Assembly (NCBI GenBank): GCA_044598425.1
Contig: CP172536.1
Coordinates: forward strand, 3,472,001-3,536,000
Direction: 5' to 3'
DNA length: 64,000 bases
Origin: JAEVLT01 sp044598425
GTDB lineage: Bacteria > Bacillota > Bacilli > Bacillales > Cytobacillaceae
The notes below the pieces were generated by a model. That model searched no databases. It saw only the letters and a list, made by a program, of their open reading frames with translations, and was not told the DNA's origin. Within the stretch, counting starts at the first letter, position 1. Each line of letters begins with the position of its first letter. The translations under genes and the position numbers were made by a program. Below, piece by piece: positions 56,541-64,000 of this stretch.

Positions 56541-57830
56541 CTAAAGTGTAAATTGTTTGATTGTCTCATTTAATTTTTCCGCTTGTTTTTGCAAATCACT
56601 CGCCAAGCCTTCAACGCCTTCGATCACATTCACTTGTTCCTCTGTAGCGGAAGCGACTTCTTGGGAGCCCGCGGAGGTTTGTTCCGCAATTGCCGCAACT
56701 TCCTCAGATTGGCTTGCGGTATAACGAATGCTCTCCATTTGCTGACCGATCAGTCCAGAAATCGATTGAACCATCTCTGCCATTCCAAGAACCGAATCAG
56801 CCATTTCTTCCATTACCGCATTGGTTTGATTCCCTTTAGCCGCTTCGCTATTCGCGGTTTCCACTTGTGAAGCAATTTCATTGACAACATTCTTTACTTC
56901 CGTTTGGATACTTTTAATTAACTGTGAAATTCCTTGAACAGCTCGTGCGCTCTCATCCGCCAAATTACGGACTTCATCAGCGACCACCGCAAACCCTTTC
57001 CCGTGTTCACCAGCCCTTGCTGCTTCAATTGAAGCATTTAAAGCAAGCAAATTCGTCTGGGCTGCCAAATCCCCGACAAGACGAATGATTTCTTCCACTT
57101 TCCCCGCATTTTCCTCAAGCCGCTTAACCGTTTCCATTGATTTACGATTTCTGTCGGCGATTCGCTCCATGCCGCCAATGAGCAATTGAATGGTTTCTTT
57201 TGAAAGCTGCAATTCCTGAACCATTTCCGTGGATACTTTTTCGGAAGCCACCGCCTTTGCTTGCACGGTTTCAGCAATCTGAATCACATTGTCCATTGAT
57301 TCTGCCGTTTTTTGAACCGAAGCCGCTGAATTTTCCGCTCCGGCAGCGATCTCATGAATCGTACGGGAAATCGCTTCAGCCTGTCGCGAGGCATGTGCTG
57401 AATTTTGTGAAATCGCCACCACCTTTTGCTTCGTTTCGTGGAAGTTTTCTTCAATTTGCCAAACCATTTCCCGCAAACTTGCAAGCATGTGGTTGAAGGC
57501 TAAGCCGAGGGAACGAACTTCATCATCCGAAGCTGGAATCGCCACATCTTCGCTGATATCTCCCTCCGCCGCTTTTAGCGCACCCATTTCAATCCTTTTT
57601 AACGGCCGAATAATAAATCCTGCGGCAATAAATGCCAATATGCCTGTCCAAACTACGCCCAGCACCAGCGTAAGGATGGTAAACGTAACTTGATCCATAT
57701 AGTCTTTTATAAATGGATAAAGGACATAAATAAAAAACGCACTTGTTGTGTATGTAATGATGGCTGAGATGGTTGTTAAAAAAACAACCTTCTTTCTTAA
57801 TCCAAACCGATACCTTTTCTTCTCCTCCAT
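56541..57830 (-). CDS. Methyl-accepting chemotaxis protein without large sensor domain
   Basis: A 429-residue receptor: two membrane helices (about 13-35 and 45-72) separated by only about ten residues, HAMP (about 73-125, IIRPLKRIEMGALKAAEGDI), and the signalling hairpin with the tip LAAQTNLLALNASIEAARAG and GFAVVADEVRNLADES. It lacks an external ligand domain, so it may sense a membrane or cytoplasmic cue, or work in mixed arrays. GGGGG lies before the ATG. It stands between rpiB and ywlE, where B. subtilis has no MCP, so it is a local insertion. Confidence 0.93.
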   Translation of the reverse strand: MEEKKRYRFGLRKKVVFLTTISAIITYTTSAFFIYVLYPFIKDYMDQVTFTILTLVLGVVWTGILAFIAAGFIIRPLKRIEMGALKAAEGDISEDVAIPASDDEVRSLGLAFNHMLASLREMVWQIEENFHETKQKVVAISQNSAHASRQAEAISRTIHEIAAGAENSAASVQKTAESMDNVIQIAETVQAKAVASEKVSTEMVQELQLSKETIQLLIGGMERIADRNRKSMETVKRLEENAGKVEEIIRLVGDLAAQTNLLALNASIEAARAGEHGKGFAVVADEVRNLADESARAVQGISQLIKSIQTEVKNVVNEIASQVETANSEAAKGNQTNAVMEEMADSVLGMAEMVQSISGLIGQQMESIRYTASQSEEVAAIAEQTSAGSQEVASATEEQVNVIEGVEGLASDLQKQAEKLNETIKQFTL

Positions 57831-57891
57831 TGCTTTCCCCCTGGTTGAATGTCATTTTATGTTTGTTGGAAACCTTGCCGGGCAAGATTTC

Positions 57892-58338
57892 CTATGATTC
57901 ATTTTTTAAACGATCAATCGCCGCATGAATCAATGTCTCAAGCTGGCGATACGTATGGCGATAACGCTCCACATCGCCGCCGAATGGATCGTCCACGTCC
58001 AGCTGATCCTTTTCCCCTGTAAATTCCTTTAGTGTATACGTTTTCCCCGAGGCCTCAGGAAAATTTTCAACGATGGCTGCTTTATGGGCAGCTGTCATGG
58101 TTAGGATTAACGTTGCCCAGGCTACCTCGTTACCCGTTAGAGGCGTTGATTGATGGTCATGTTCAATTTTGTTTTCGGCAAGAACCTGCTTTGCATGCTG
58201 CGACGCATTACTTCCATGTACGGCATAAATTCCTGCCGATTTTACGTCTACATCAGGTATGTTTTTATTTTTCAAAATGGCTTCTGCCATTGGACTTCTG
58301 CACGTATTTCCAGTACACACAAACAAAACGCGCCGCAT
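57892..58338 (-). CDS. ywlE: Protein-arginine phosphatase YwlE
   Basis: A 148-residue low-molecular-weight phosphatase. VCTGNTCRSPMAEA has the catalytic Cys and Arg, and the Thr between them that gives arginine specificity in YwlE; DDPFGGDVERYRHTYRQLE holds the general acid Asp. It reverses McsB arginine phosphorylation. The place before mntP and ywlC agrees. Confidence 0.93.
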   Translation of the reverse strand: MRRVLFVCTGNTCRSPMAEAILKNKNIPDVDVKSAGIYAVHGSNASQHAKQVLAENKIEHDHQSTPLTGNEVAWATLILTMTAAHKAAIVENFPEASGKTYTLKEFTGEKDQLDVDDPFGGDVERYRHTYRQLETLIHAAIDRLKNES

Positions 58339-58456
58339 TTCGTTCCCTCCTTTCCTTCATTATAAGGCAATTTTTAAAAATTCCAACATACTCCAGAAAA
58401 AAAAAAACAGCAAAATACAAACAAAAGAAAAAGCGCTTTCTTATTGGAAGCAACTG

Positions 58457-59011
58457 TTAGAAGGGGAGCAGCAATTTCAGCCCAAAGGCAAGCAAAACCG
58501 TGCCGCCGAGCGCCACGCTGTACGCCCCGAGCCACCCCTGCACTTTTCTGCCGATCAATAGGCCGCTCCACGTCAGAATGGTCGCGGCAATACCAAAACA
58601 CACGATGACGAGAATCGTTTTTGCACCATAAATCCCCAATGTGAGCCCCACTGAGAGACTGTCCAAGCTCACGCTTAATGCAAACAAAATCAAGCCCATG
58701 CCGACGGGCGTGATCACACTTTCCTGGTTCTTTTTCAAGCTTGACCAAACCATCTGTATCCCTAATAGGATGAGCAGAAGCCCCCCTAGTATGCTCGCAA
58801 ACGTTCCAAACCTTTCCGATAAAAATTTACCGACAAACATGCCAACGAGCGGCATCCAAACATGGAAGATGCCAATCGTAATCCCAATTTTAAAAATTTG
58901 CCTTAATCGCAGTTGATACATGCCCATTCCAAGACCGACAGAAAAGGCATCCATCCCTAGTGCAAACGCCATAATTACAAGCGTTAGTAATCCTCCCATC
59001 ATTGCTGTCAT
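58457..59011 (-). CDS. mntP: Manganese efflux pump MntP
   Basis: A 184-residue membrane protein with six helices in two repeats: ALGMDAFSVGLGMGMYQL and ALSVSLDSLSVGLTLGIYG hold the conserved Asp residues of the transport path. It exports Mn2+. The yybP-ykoY manganese riboswitch often found before mntP was not seen in the 180-bp leader. Confidence 0.92.
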   Translation of the reverse strand: MTAMMGGLLTLVIMAFALGMDAFSVGLGMGMYQLRLRQIFKIGITIGIFHVWMPLVGMFVGKFLSERFGTFASILGGLLLILLGIQMVWSSLKKNQESVITPVGMGLILFALSVSLDSLSVGLTLGIYGAKTILVIVCFGIAATILTWSGLLIGRKVQGWLGAYSVALGGTVLLAFGLKLLLPF

Positions 59012-59139
59012 TTGATCTTTCGCCCCCTTGGACTTGCTAGTTCAAGATATGCGTATCCAAGGCAATTTAGAAGAGCGAAATGAACTTGCATGACCGCAAG
59101 CTTTTTTCGAGCCTATTTTTTCTATTCCGTCCAGCAGAC

Positions 59140-59181
59140 GAAAAAAAATCAGCCTCTTCAACAAAAGAAACTGATTTTTTT
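59140..59181 (-). terminator. Terminator of ywlC
   Basis: AATCAG and CTGATT arms around an 18-base loop, followed by TTTTTTTTC on the minus strand. Confidence 0.65.
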
Positions 59182-59188
59182 GCTCATA

Positions 59189-60235
59189 TTATTTTTCCAC
59201 AATGATATGATTTCCGGCCGCTTTTTGCAAGCGATTCATAATCGCTTGGCCCATGCCGGCAGTCGGGAAAACTTCGCTGTAAATGATGTCCACCTTTTTA
59301 TGATTAAACGTGCGTAAAGTATCATAAAGCGCACTCGCTACCGTTGACAGCTCCGCCCGTTTTCCGCACGCAAGCACAAGGTCGCTTTTATAAAGATCCG
59401 CCGTTTCTTCCGTTGCCAAAACGCCGACACGCAAGCCTTGTGACCGTTTTTCCTGGACAAGCTGCTGAATGAAAGCTTGGGTGCCGTCTACTAAATACAT
59501 CGGAGCATTTGGGGCATAATGCTTGTACTTCATTCCGGGTGCTTTTGGCTTTAAATTCCCATTCGTTAGCGCCCGGTCGACCTTAAGTGCGCCGACCACT
59601 TCTTCTAGCTGTTCTTTCGTCACTCCACCCGGCCTTAATATGACTGGAACCGATTCCGTGCAATCCACCACCGTCGATTCGACGCCAACTCCGGTTGCTC
59701 CGCCATCCAATATGCCGGCAATTTTACCATTTAAGTCCTCCAGCACATGATCTGCCGTTGTTGGGCTCGGTTTGCCTGAACTGTTGGCACTTGGAGCCGC
59801 AATCGGCAGCGCACAGCTTTTTAAAAGCGCGAGCGCAACAGGATGATCAGGCATTCTGACGGCGACAGTTGCAAGGCCAGCGGTTGCCTTTTCTGACAAT
59901 ACACCAGGCTTCTGCTTAAAAATAATCGTCAGCGGGCCCGGCCAAAACACCTTCATTAATTTTGCTGCCTTTTCGGGAATTTTCGCAACAAATTCTTCAA
60001 GCTGTGTCTGTTCCGCAATGTGAATAATCAACGGATTATCCACAGGCCTCCCTTTTGCGGCAAAAATTTTTGCAACGGCTTCGTCATTTTTGGCATTCCC
60101 TCCTAAGCCATAAACCGTTTCTGTTGGCAGGGCGACCACTTCATTTTGAATTAAAAGCTGTGCTGCATCCACAATCTGTGGATTGTTTTCAAGGTTATCA
60201 ACAGGATTATCCACATTCCACACTTTTGTCCTCAT
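59189..60235 (-). CDS. ywlC: L-threonylcarbamoyladenylate synthase
   Basis: A 348-residue enzyme of the Sua5 type: YrdC domain about 20-205 (PTETVYGLGGNAKNDEAVAK, KGRPVDNPLIIHI, SANSSGKPSPT) and the C-terminal Sua5 domain. It makes threonylcarbamoyl-AMP for the t6A modification of ANN-decoding tRNAs. ATG 60235 follows AAAGGTGG. A cluster of DnaA boxes covers its start and upstream region, as reported for ywlC in B. subtilis. Confidence 0.95.
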   Translation of the reverse strand: MRTKVWNVDNPVDNLENNPQIVDAAQLLIQNEVVALPTETVYGLGGNAKNDEAVAKIFAAKGRPVDNPLIIHIAEQTQLEEFVAKIPEKAAKLMKVFWPGPLTIIFKQKPGVLSEKATAGLATVAVRMPDHPVALALLKSCALPIAAPSANSSGKPSPTTADHVLEDLNGKIAGILDGGATGVGVESTVVDCTESVPVILRPGGVTKEQLEEVVGALKVDRALTNGNLKPKAPGMKYKHYAPNAPMYLVDGTQAFIQQLVQEKRSQGLRVGVLATEETADLYKSDLVLACGKRAELSTVASALYDTLRTFNHKKVDIIYSEVFPTAGMGQAIMNRLQKAAGNHIIVEK

Positions 60236-60446
60236 TTTTTTCCACCTTTATTCAAAAACCATTCCTTCATGATTACATGTTCAATGGCATATGATTTTTC
60301 ATAAGTACGTTTGAAAGTATAAAAGAAGGTGGGATGAAATACAAGTTTTATCCACAAAATGTGAATAACTACACTGAAACAGTGGATAACTTTGTGGATA
60401 TATCCACATTTAAAAAGAATAATTTAGAAATATTGAGTTATCTACA
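60195..60446. promoter_or_regulatory. DnaA-box cluster at ywlC
   Basis: Eight sites in 252 bp. Perfect TTATNCACA: 60207-60215 and 60348-60356 on the plus strand, 60360-60368 on the minus strand. One mismatch: TTATCAACA 60195, ATATCCACA 60400, TTATCTACA 60438, and on the minus strand TTATCCACT 60381 and ATATCCACA 60393. The last three lie around an overlapping palindrome. Confidence 0.8.
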
Positions 60447-60613
60447 GTTAGGATTGACTGAATATGCCTTGATGTGTATAGTTCTTCAGGCAGACTGCTC
60501 CGGTCAATAATTTGGAATCCCAATAGTTGAAAAAACGGAATAGCGTTCTGTTTATTCGTAGCTAAAAATACTTTATTACCATCCGGTTTTATTAATGAAA
60601 CAATTTTTCCCAT
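60410..60613 (-). pseudogene. Truncated GNAT acetyltransferase (YwlB-like) remnant
   Basis: A 67-codon frame encoding KVFLATNKQNAIPFFQLLGF then IIDRSSLPEELYTS, the C-terminal third of a GNAT fold, where the chain binds acetyl-CoA and closes the sheet. The N-terminal two thirds are missing because spoIIR occupies the upstream DNA and overlaps by 22 bases. B. subtilis has the acetyltransferase gene ywlB in this position, so this is most likely its relic. No suitable ribosome site was seen. Confidence 0.6.
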
Positions 60614-61572
60614 AACTCGACAACAAAGAATTTTACTTTTACTGGTTGTTCATCCTGTGCTGTGTAAACAGGCGCCTTCTGCTCATCACCGGCTGATTTA
60701 AGAACCGTCTTTTGTTTTGCCAGCGGCGCCGCGCTTTTTCCGGATTGCTTATTTTCCTCTGCCTTCTGCGGATCCGCTGCCTTGGCTGGTACTTGGACTT
60801 GCTTCTCATCCTTCACTGGTGGCTGCTCCCGCCGCGGTTTTTGCGTATGCTCCGCCGGTTGAGCGGGCTCCTTTTTCACCTGTTGTGAACTTGATTGTTT
60901 AGACGTTTGCGAGTTTGCTTGCTGCGGCTCTGCCTTTTTCGCCGGCGGAACTTCTTCTGATGACCGAGCCTGCTTTTCCTCCACCGTTGCAGCCTTCTGC
61001 TCAGCAGGATCCTGTATGTCTTCCTTCCTTGCTGGTCCTGCCTTTTTATCCTCAAAGCCAGCGCTCACAGCCGTACCATTTGAAAAATCAAGAAAACATA
61101 ACGGCGGAAACAGCACACACCACCAATTGGCCCCTTTCCCTTCACCCAGCGTAATCAGCAACGCTTCGTACGTCCCAGCCGGATACAAAAACTCGCCATA
61201 TAACTTTGTCGGAAACTGCACCTTGCCAAACTGCACCTTAACTGCCTGGTTCGCTCCTTCACGTCTCACGGTTTCCTCAGCTGTCGCCTGCAGCTCTGGG
61301 AGATGAGACTTAATCACCTTCCGAGCCTCTTTCTGTGACGTTAAATCCTGCACCCAGCCGGTAATTTTCGCATTCACCGCATCGCGAACCTTAATTTTCA
61401 ACGCCTGATCCGACTTTAAATCACTGTTCGCCAAAATCCTCAGCCGGATCGCATCGCCCGGAATCGTCACCGCTTCCTTCGCAGTAGCCTCATTTTTCGG
61501 TATATATAAACTCAAAATTGTCCCCAGCGATAATACAACCAAATAAGCCCAAACAATCGTCTTTCTCCTCAT
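60592..61572 (-). CDS. spoIIR: Stage II sporulation protein R with long low-complexity insert
   Basis: A 326-residue secreted signalling protein. Export signal at about 1-25 (TIVWAYLVVLSLGTILSLYI); SpoIIR domain to about 175 (IRLRILANSDLKSDQALKIK, LYPAGTYEALLITLGEGKGA, WWCVLFPPLCFLDFSNG); then about 130 residues rich in Lys, Glu, Gln, Pro and Ala; then VKFFVVELWEKLFH. Made in the forespore, it activates the SpoIIGA protease that processes pro-sigma-E. B. subtilis SpoIIR is about 224 residues, so the insert is large. ATG 61572 is chosen from the family start; the frame is open 60 codons upstream. Confidence 0.93.
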   Translation of the reverse strand: MRRKTIVWAYLVVLSLGTILSLYIPKNEATAKEAVTIPGDAIRLRILANSDLKSDQALKIKVRDAVNAKITGWVQDLTSQKEARKVIKSHLPELQATAEETVRREGANQAVKVQFGKVQFPTKLYGEFLYPAGTYEALLITLGEGKGANWWCVLFPPLCFLDFSNGTAVSAGFEDKKAGPARKEDIQDPAEQKAATVEEKQARSSEEVPPAKKAEPQQANSQTSKQSSSQQVKKEPAQPAEHTQKPRREQPPVKDEKQVQVPAKAADPQKAEENKQSGKSAAPLAKQKTVLKSAGDEQKAPVYTAQDEQPVKVKFFVVELWEKLFH

Positions 61573-61707
61573 TATTGGCACCGTCCCTTCGATATCTTCA
61601 GCATGGACAAAATGCCAAAATCTTAAACTATTAAATTTCAAAAAAAATGATATCGGTAAATTTATACAATTTGTCTGTACTATAAAAATTGGCACTTTAC
61701 TAGACAA

Positions 61708-61740
61708 CAACAAAAGCCCCGGGCCATAATCACCCGAAGC
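61708..61740 (-). terminator. Terminator overlapping the end of prmC
   Basis: GCTTCGGG and CCCGGGGC arms followed by TTTTGTTG on the minus strand; the left arm is inside the last codons of prmC. Confidence 0.5.
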
Positions 61741-62596
61741 CAACCTCCGCAAAAATCATCCGATCCTTGCCGTTTATATCATCAACAACCTCAACCTTTA
61801 CATCTTTAAATGCTTTTTGAAAAAGCTCGGCTACCGCCTCACTCTGACCGGCCCCCATTTCAAATCCAACCAAGGCCCTTCTTTTCAGCACGAACGGTAA
61901 TTCCACCATAAACCTTCGATAAAAGTCCAAACCATCCACACCCGCAAACAGCGCCCGATGCGGCTCATGTTCCGTTACCACCTCGGACATCCATTCCTGA
62001 TCAGCAAGCGGAATATAAGGAGGATTCGAGATGACCACATCAAACTTCGTTCCGTTTTTGATAAACGGCTGAAGCAGGTCACCCTGGACAAAGTGGATAT
62101 CAGCATCAAGACGGCTGGCGTTTTGCCGCGCCACTTCTAGCGATTCGTCCGCAATATCGGTCGCTACAACGTTTAAAGCAGGATTCTCCAGCTTTAAGGT
62201 AACGGCAATTGCGCCGCTCCCCGTACCAATATCGGCAACTTGAAGCTGTTCCTGTTCCGGGAACAAACTTTTGATTCGTTTCAGTGCTCCGAGAACAAGC
62301 TCCTCTGTTTCCGGCCTCGGAATGAGAACCGCTTCATGGACGAGAAACCGGCGCCCATAAAATTCTTCTGAACCGATGATGTATTGAACGGGTACGCCTT
62401 GTACATGTTGGCGAACTGATTTTTCAAAATCATTCCAGATTGACGGTTCAAGCTCTTCACGGATGTTGGCGAACAGCTGTGACCGCGACATTTTCGTATA
62501 ATGACGCAGCAAAAGTTCCCCCGCGTTTTCACCGCGATTTGCTTTTTTTAAAAACGAAGAAGCCCACTGAAGAGCTTCGTAGATTTTTTTACTCAT
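61730..62596 (-). CDS. prmC: Release factor glutamine methyltransferase PrmC
   Basis: A 288-residue SAM-dependent enzyme that methylates the GGQ glutamine of release factors. Helical N-terminal domain, SAM site VADIGTGSGAIAVTL and catalytic NPPYIPL. ATG 62596 overlaps the prfA stop, giving the family length; a TTG five codons earlier is also in frame. Its substrate PrfA is encoded just upstream in the same operon. Confidence 0.95.
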   Translation of the reverse strand: MSKKIYEALQWASSFLKKANRGENAGELLLRHYTKMSRSQLFANIREELEPSIWNDFEKSVRQHVQGVPVQYIIGSEEFYGRRFLVHEAVLIPRPETEELVLGALKRIKSLFPEQEQLQVADIGTGSGAIAVTLKLENPALNVVATDIADESLEVARQNASRLDADIHFVQGDLLQPFIKNGTKFDVVISNPPYIPLADQEWMSEVVTEHEPHRALFAGVDGLDFYRRFMVELPFVLKRRALVGFEMGAGQSEAVAELFQKAFKDVKVEVVDDINGKDRMIFAEVGFG

Positions 62597-63662
62597 TTGA
62601 GGCACTTTCAAGCTTTCTCGATTGATCTTCGAGGATTAACGCATCGATAATCTCGTCCAGCTTTCCTGATAAAATTTGATCCAATTTTTGAATGGTCAGG
62701 CCGATCCGGTGGTCAGTTACGCGATTTTGCGGGAAATTATACGTGCGAATCCGCTCAGAGCGGTCGCCTGTTCCAACGGCTGATTTTCGCTGCTGATCGT
62801 ACTCAGCCTGCGCTTCCTGCTGGAATTTATCATAAACGCGGGCGCGTAAAACCTTCATCGCTTTATCCCTGTTTTTATGCTGCGATTTTTCGTCCTGACA
62901 CGTCACGACGATCCCAGTCGGAATATGTGTAAGCCGCACTGCCGACATCGTCGTATTAACGCTTTGTCCGCCGGCTCCGCTTGACGCATACGTATCAAAG
63001 CGAATGTCTTTTTCGTGGATTTCTACTTCTACTTCCTCTGCTTCCGGCAAGCAAGCAACCGTGGCAGTAGAAGTATGAATTCGGCCGCCTGACTCGGTTT
63101 CCGGCACACGTTGGACACGGTGAGCGCCATTTTCAAATTTTAATTTTGAGTATGCACCAGTGCCGTTAATCATAAAGGTAATTTCTTTATAGCCGCCAAG
63201 ACCGGTCGGACTTGCATCAATTACTTCTGTTTTCCACCCTTGTGCTTCGGCATACCGGCTGTACATCCGGTATAAGTCGCCGGCGAATAGCGCTGCCTCA
63301 TCTCCGCCAGCCGCACCGCGGATTTCAAAGATAACGTTTTTGTCATCGTTCGGATCTTTTGGGATCAGAAGAATTTTCAGCCGCGCTTCTAATTCTGTTA
63401 TTTGCGTTTCCAGGTCATTGACTTCTTCCTTGACCATTTCACGCATCTCCGCATCAAGTTTTTCCTCCAGCATCGCTTTTGCATCTTTCAGTTGCTCGCG
63501 AACTTCTTTGTACTGGCGGTACGTTTGCACCGTTTCTTGTATATTGGCTTGTTCTTTCGAATATTCTCGCAGTTTTTTTGCATCATTAATAATTTCCGGA
63601 TCGCTTAAAAGCTCATTTAGCTTTTCATACCGATCCTCAACGGATTGAAGACGATCAAACAA
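62589..63662 (-). CDS. prfA: Peptide chain release factor 1
   Basis: A 357-residue class I release factor. GGQ motif in SSGAGGQSVNTT; the PxT-type codon recognition tripeptide lies in the usual loop near PETESGGRIHTSTATVAC. Reads UAA and UAG. Start is TTG 63662 with GAGGTG eight bases before it, which fits the family start FDRLQSVEDRYEKLNELL. A near-consensus promoter lies 37 bp upstream. Confidence 0.96.
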   Translation of the reverse strand: MFDRLQSVEDRYEKLNELLSDPEIINDAKKLREYSKEQANIQETVQTYRQYKEVREQLKDAKAMLEEKLDAEMREMVKEEVNDLETQITELEARLKILLIPKDPNDDKNVIFEIRGAAGGDEAALFAGDLYRMYSRYAEAQGWKTEVIDASPTGLGGYKEITFMINGTGAYSKLKFENGAHRVQRVPETESGGRIHTSTATVACLPEAEEVEVEIHEKDIRFDTYASSGAGGQSVNTTMSAVRLTHIPTGIVVTCQDEKSQHKNRDKAMKVLRARVYDKFQQEAQAEYDQQRKSAVGTGDRSERIRTYNFPQNRVTDHRIGLTIQKLDQILSGKLDEIIDALILEDQSRKLESASNE

Positions 63663-63698
63663 ATCTATATCACCTCTGGTTTAGTCCATAACATTCTA

Positions 63699-63727
63699 AT
63701 TATAGTATAGGTGAATATCACCGTCAA
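63699..63727 (-). promoter_or_regulatory. Promoter of prfA-prmC
   Basis: TTGACG, 17-bp spacer, TATAAT. The spacer contains the perfect dyad GGTGA-ATA-TCACC (63710-63722), a possible repressor site. Confidence 0.8.
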
Positions 63728-63774
63728 AACCAACTAATGACAAAAAAATTTTCCGGTTTTTTTCGGCCAAACAA

Positions 63775-63808
63775 AACACCGCCCAAGTTCGGCACTCGGG
63801 CGGTGTTC
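63775..63808 (-). terminator. Terminator of tdk
   Basis: AACACCGCCC and GGGCGGTGTT arms followed by TTGTTTGG on the minus strand. Confidence 0.88.
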
Positions 63809-63809
63809 A

Positions 63810-64000
63810 TTAAAACCTATTGGTCGCTTGCTTGTCTTCTTGATAGCGCTGCGTTGTTTTCGGGACTTCATGATGATGACGGCAGCGCGGCTCATATGCT
63901 TCCGAGGCGCCGACTAAAATAACCGGATCGTAATAGGAAGCGGGTTTGCCTTCGATCAGCCGCTGTGTACGGCTTGCAGGCGAACCACAGACGGTGCAGA
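63810..64000 (-). CDS. tdk: Thymidine kinase, 3' end
   Basis: The frame enters from the right edge and gives the last 62 codons: CTVCGSPASRTQRLIEGKPA, YYDPVILVGASEAYEPRCRH, HHEVPKT. CTVC and CRHHH are the zinc-binding lasso ligands of type II thymidine kinase, which phosphorylates thymidine in salvage. Order tdk-prfA-prmC agrees with B. subtilis, although rpmE and tdk lie at different distances there. The ATP-binding N-terminus is outside the window. Confidence 0.92.
   Translation of the reverse strand, partial: CTVCGSPASRTQRLIEGKPASYYDPVILVGASEAYEPRCRHHHEVPKTTQRYQEDKQATNRF

Noticed and set aside
58596..59011. Manganese riboswitch (yybP-ykoY) for mntP
   Set aside because: I looked upstream of mntP for the conserved loops and found none in the short leader 59012-59188.

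Overview
The window is a stretch of Bacillaceae chromosome (Firmicutes, endospore former). From about 17.4 kb to the right edge it follows, nearly gene for gene on the minus strand, the Bacillus subtilis order around ssbB-ywpF-fabZ-flhP-flhO-mbl-spoIIID-spoIIQ-spoIID-murA-ywmB-ywzB-atp-upp-glyA-ywlG-rpiB-ywlE-mntP-ywlC-spoIIR-prmC-prfA-tdk. Unlike B. subtilis, an 11-gene nuo operon lies downstream of atp, as in Geobacillus and B. cereus type bacilli. I cannot name the species. All assignments come from reading the sequence and from memory of the families; no search was run.

Layout. 0-5 kb: 3' part-gene for a Wzz/YveK-type polysaccharide co-polymerase, an SGNH-like protein with altered catalytic motifs, a coiled-coil repeat protein, a four-LysM NlpC/P60 wall hydrolase and a NERD-domain protein. 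5-6.7 kb: a non-coding array of 33 palindromic 52-bp units, the most striking feature. 7-12.2 kb: SWIM protein (ywqB) and SNF2 helicase (ywqA), separated by a phased repeat. 12.2-17.4 kb: accessory zone with a hypothetical gene, an XRE regulator with a candidate operator, an IS66 element with its 8-bp target duplication, dispersed repeats, a second 52-bp array and an fdhD remnant. 17.4-31.4 kb: SSB, fatty-acid, flagellar, shape, sporulation and cell-wall genes. 31.7-42.2 kb: nuoA-N without nuoE, nuoF or nuoG. 42.6-50.2 kb: atp operon, interrupted between atpG and atpD by a dispersed repeat. 50.4-64 kb: Vpr-like subtilisin, upp, glyA, small housekeeping genes, a DnaA-box cluster at ywlC, spoIIR, prmC-prfA and the 3' end of tdk.

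How the genes work together. The core encodes respiration and ATP synthesis (Nuo-like complex plus F1Fo ATPase), wall growth (Mbl, MurA, PBP3, LysM hydrolase), the sporulation engulfment and signalling machinery (SpoIIID, SpoIIQ, SpoIID, SpoIIR) and translation termination (PrfA with its methylase PrmC). Intergenic DNA is unusually rich in repeats: two 52-bp hairpin arrays, five loci of short motifs spaced every 20-21 bp (two helical turns), and three dispersed element families. These repeats, not the genes, are the main novelty.
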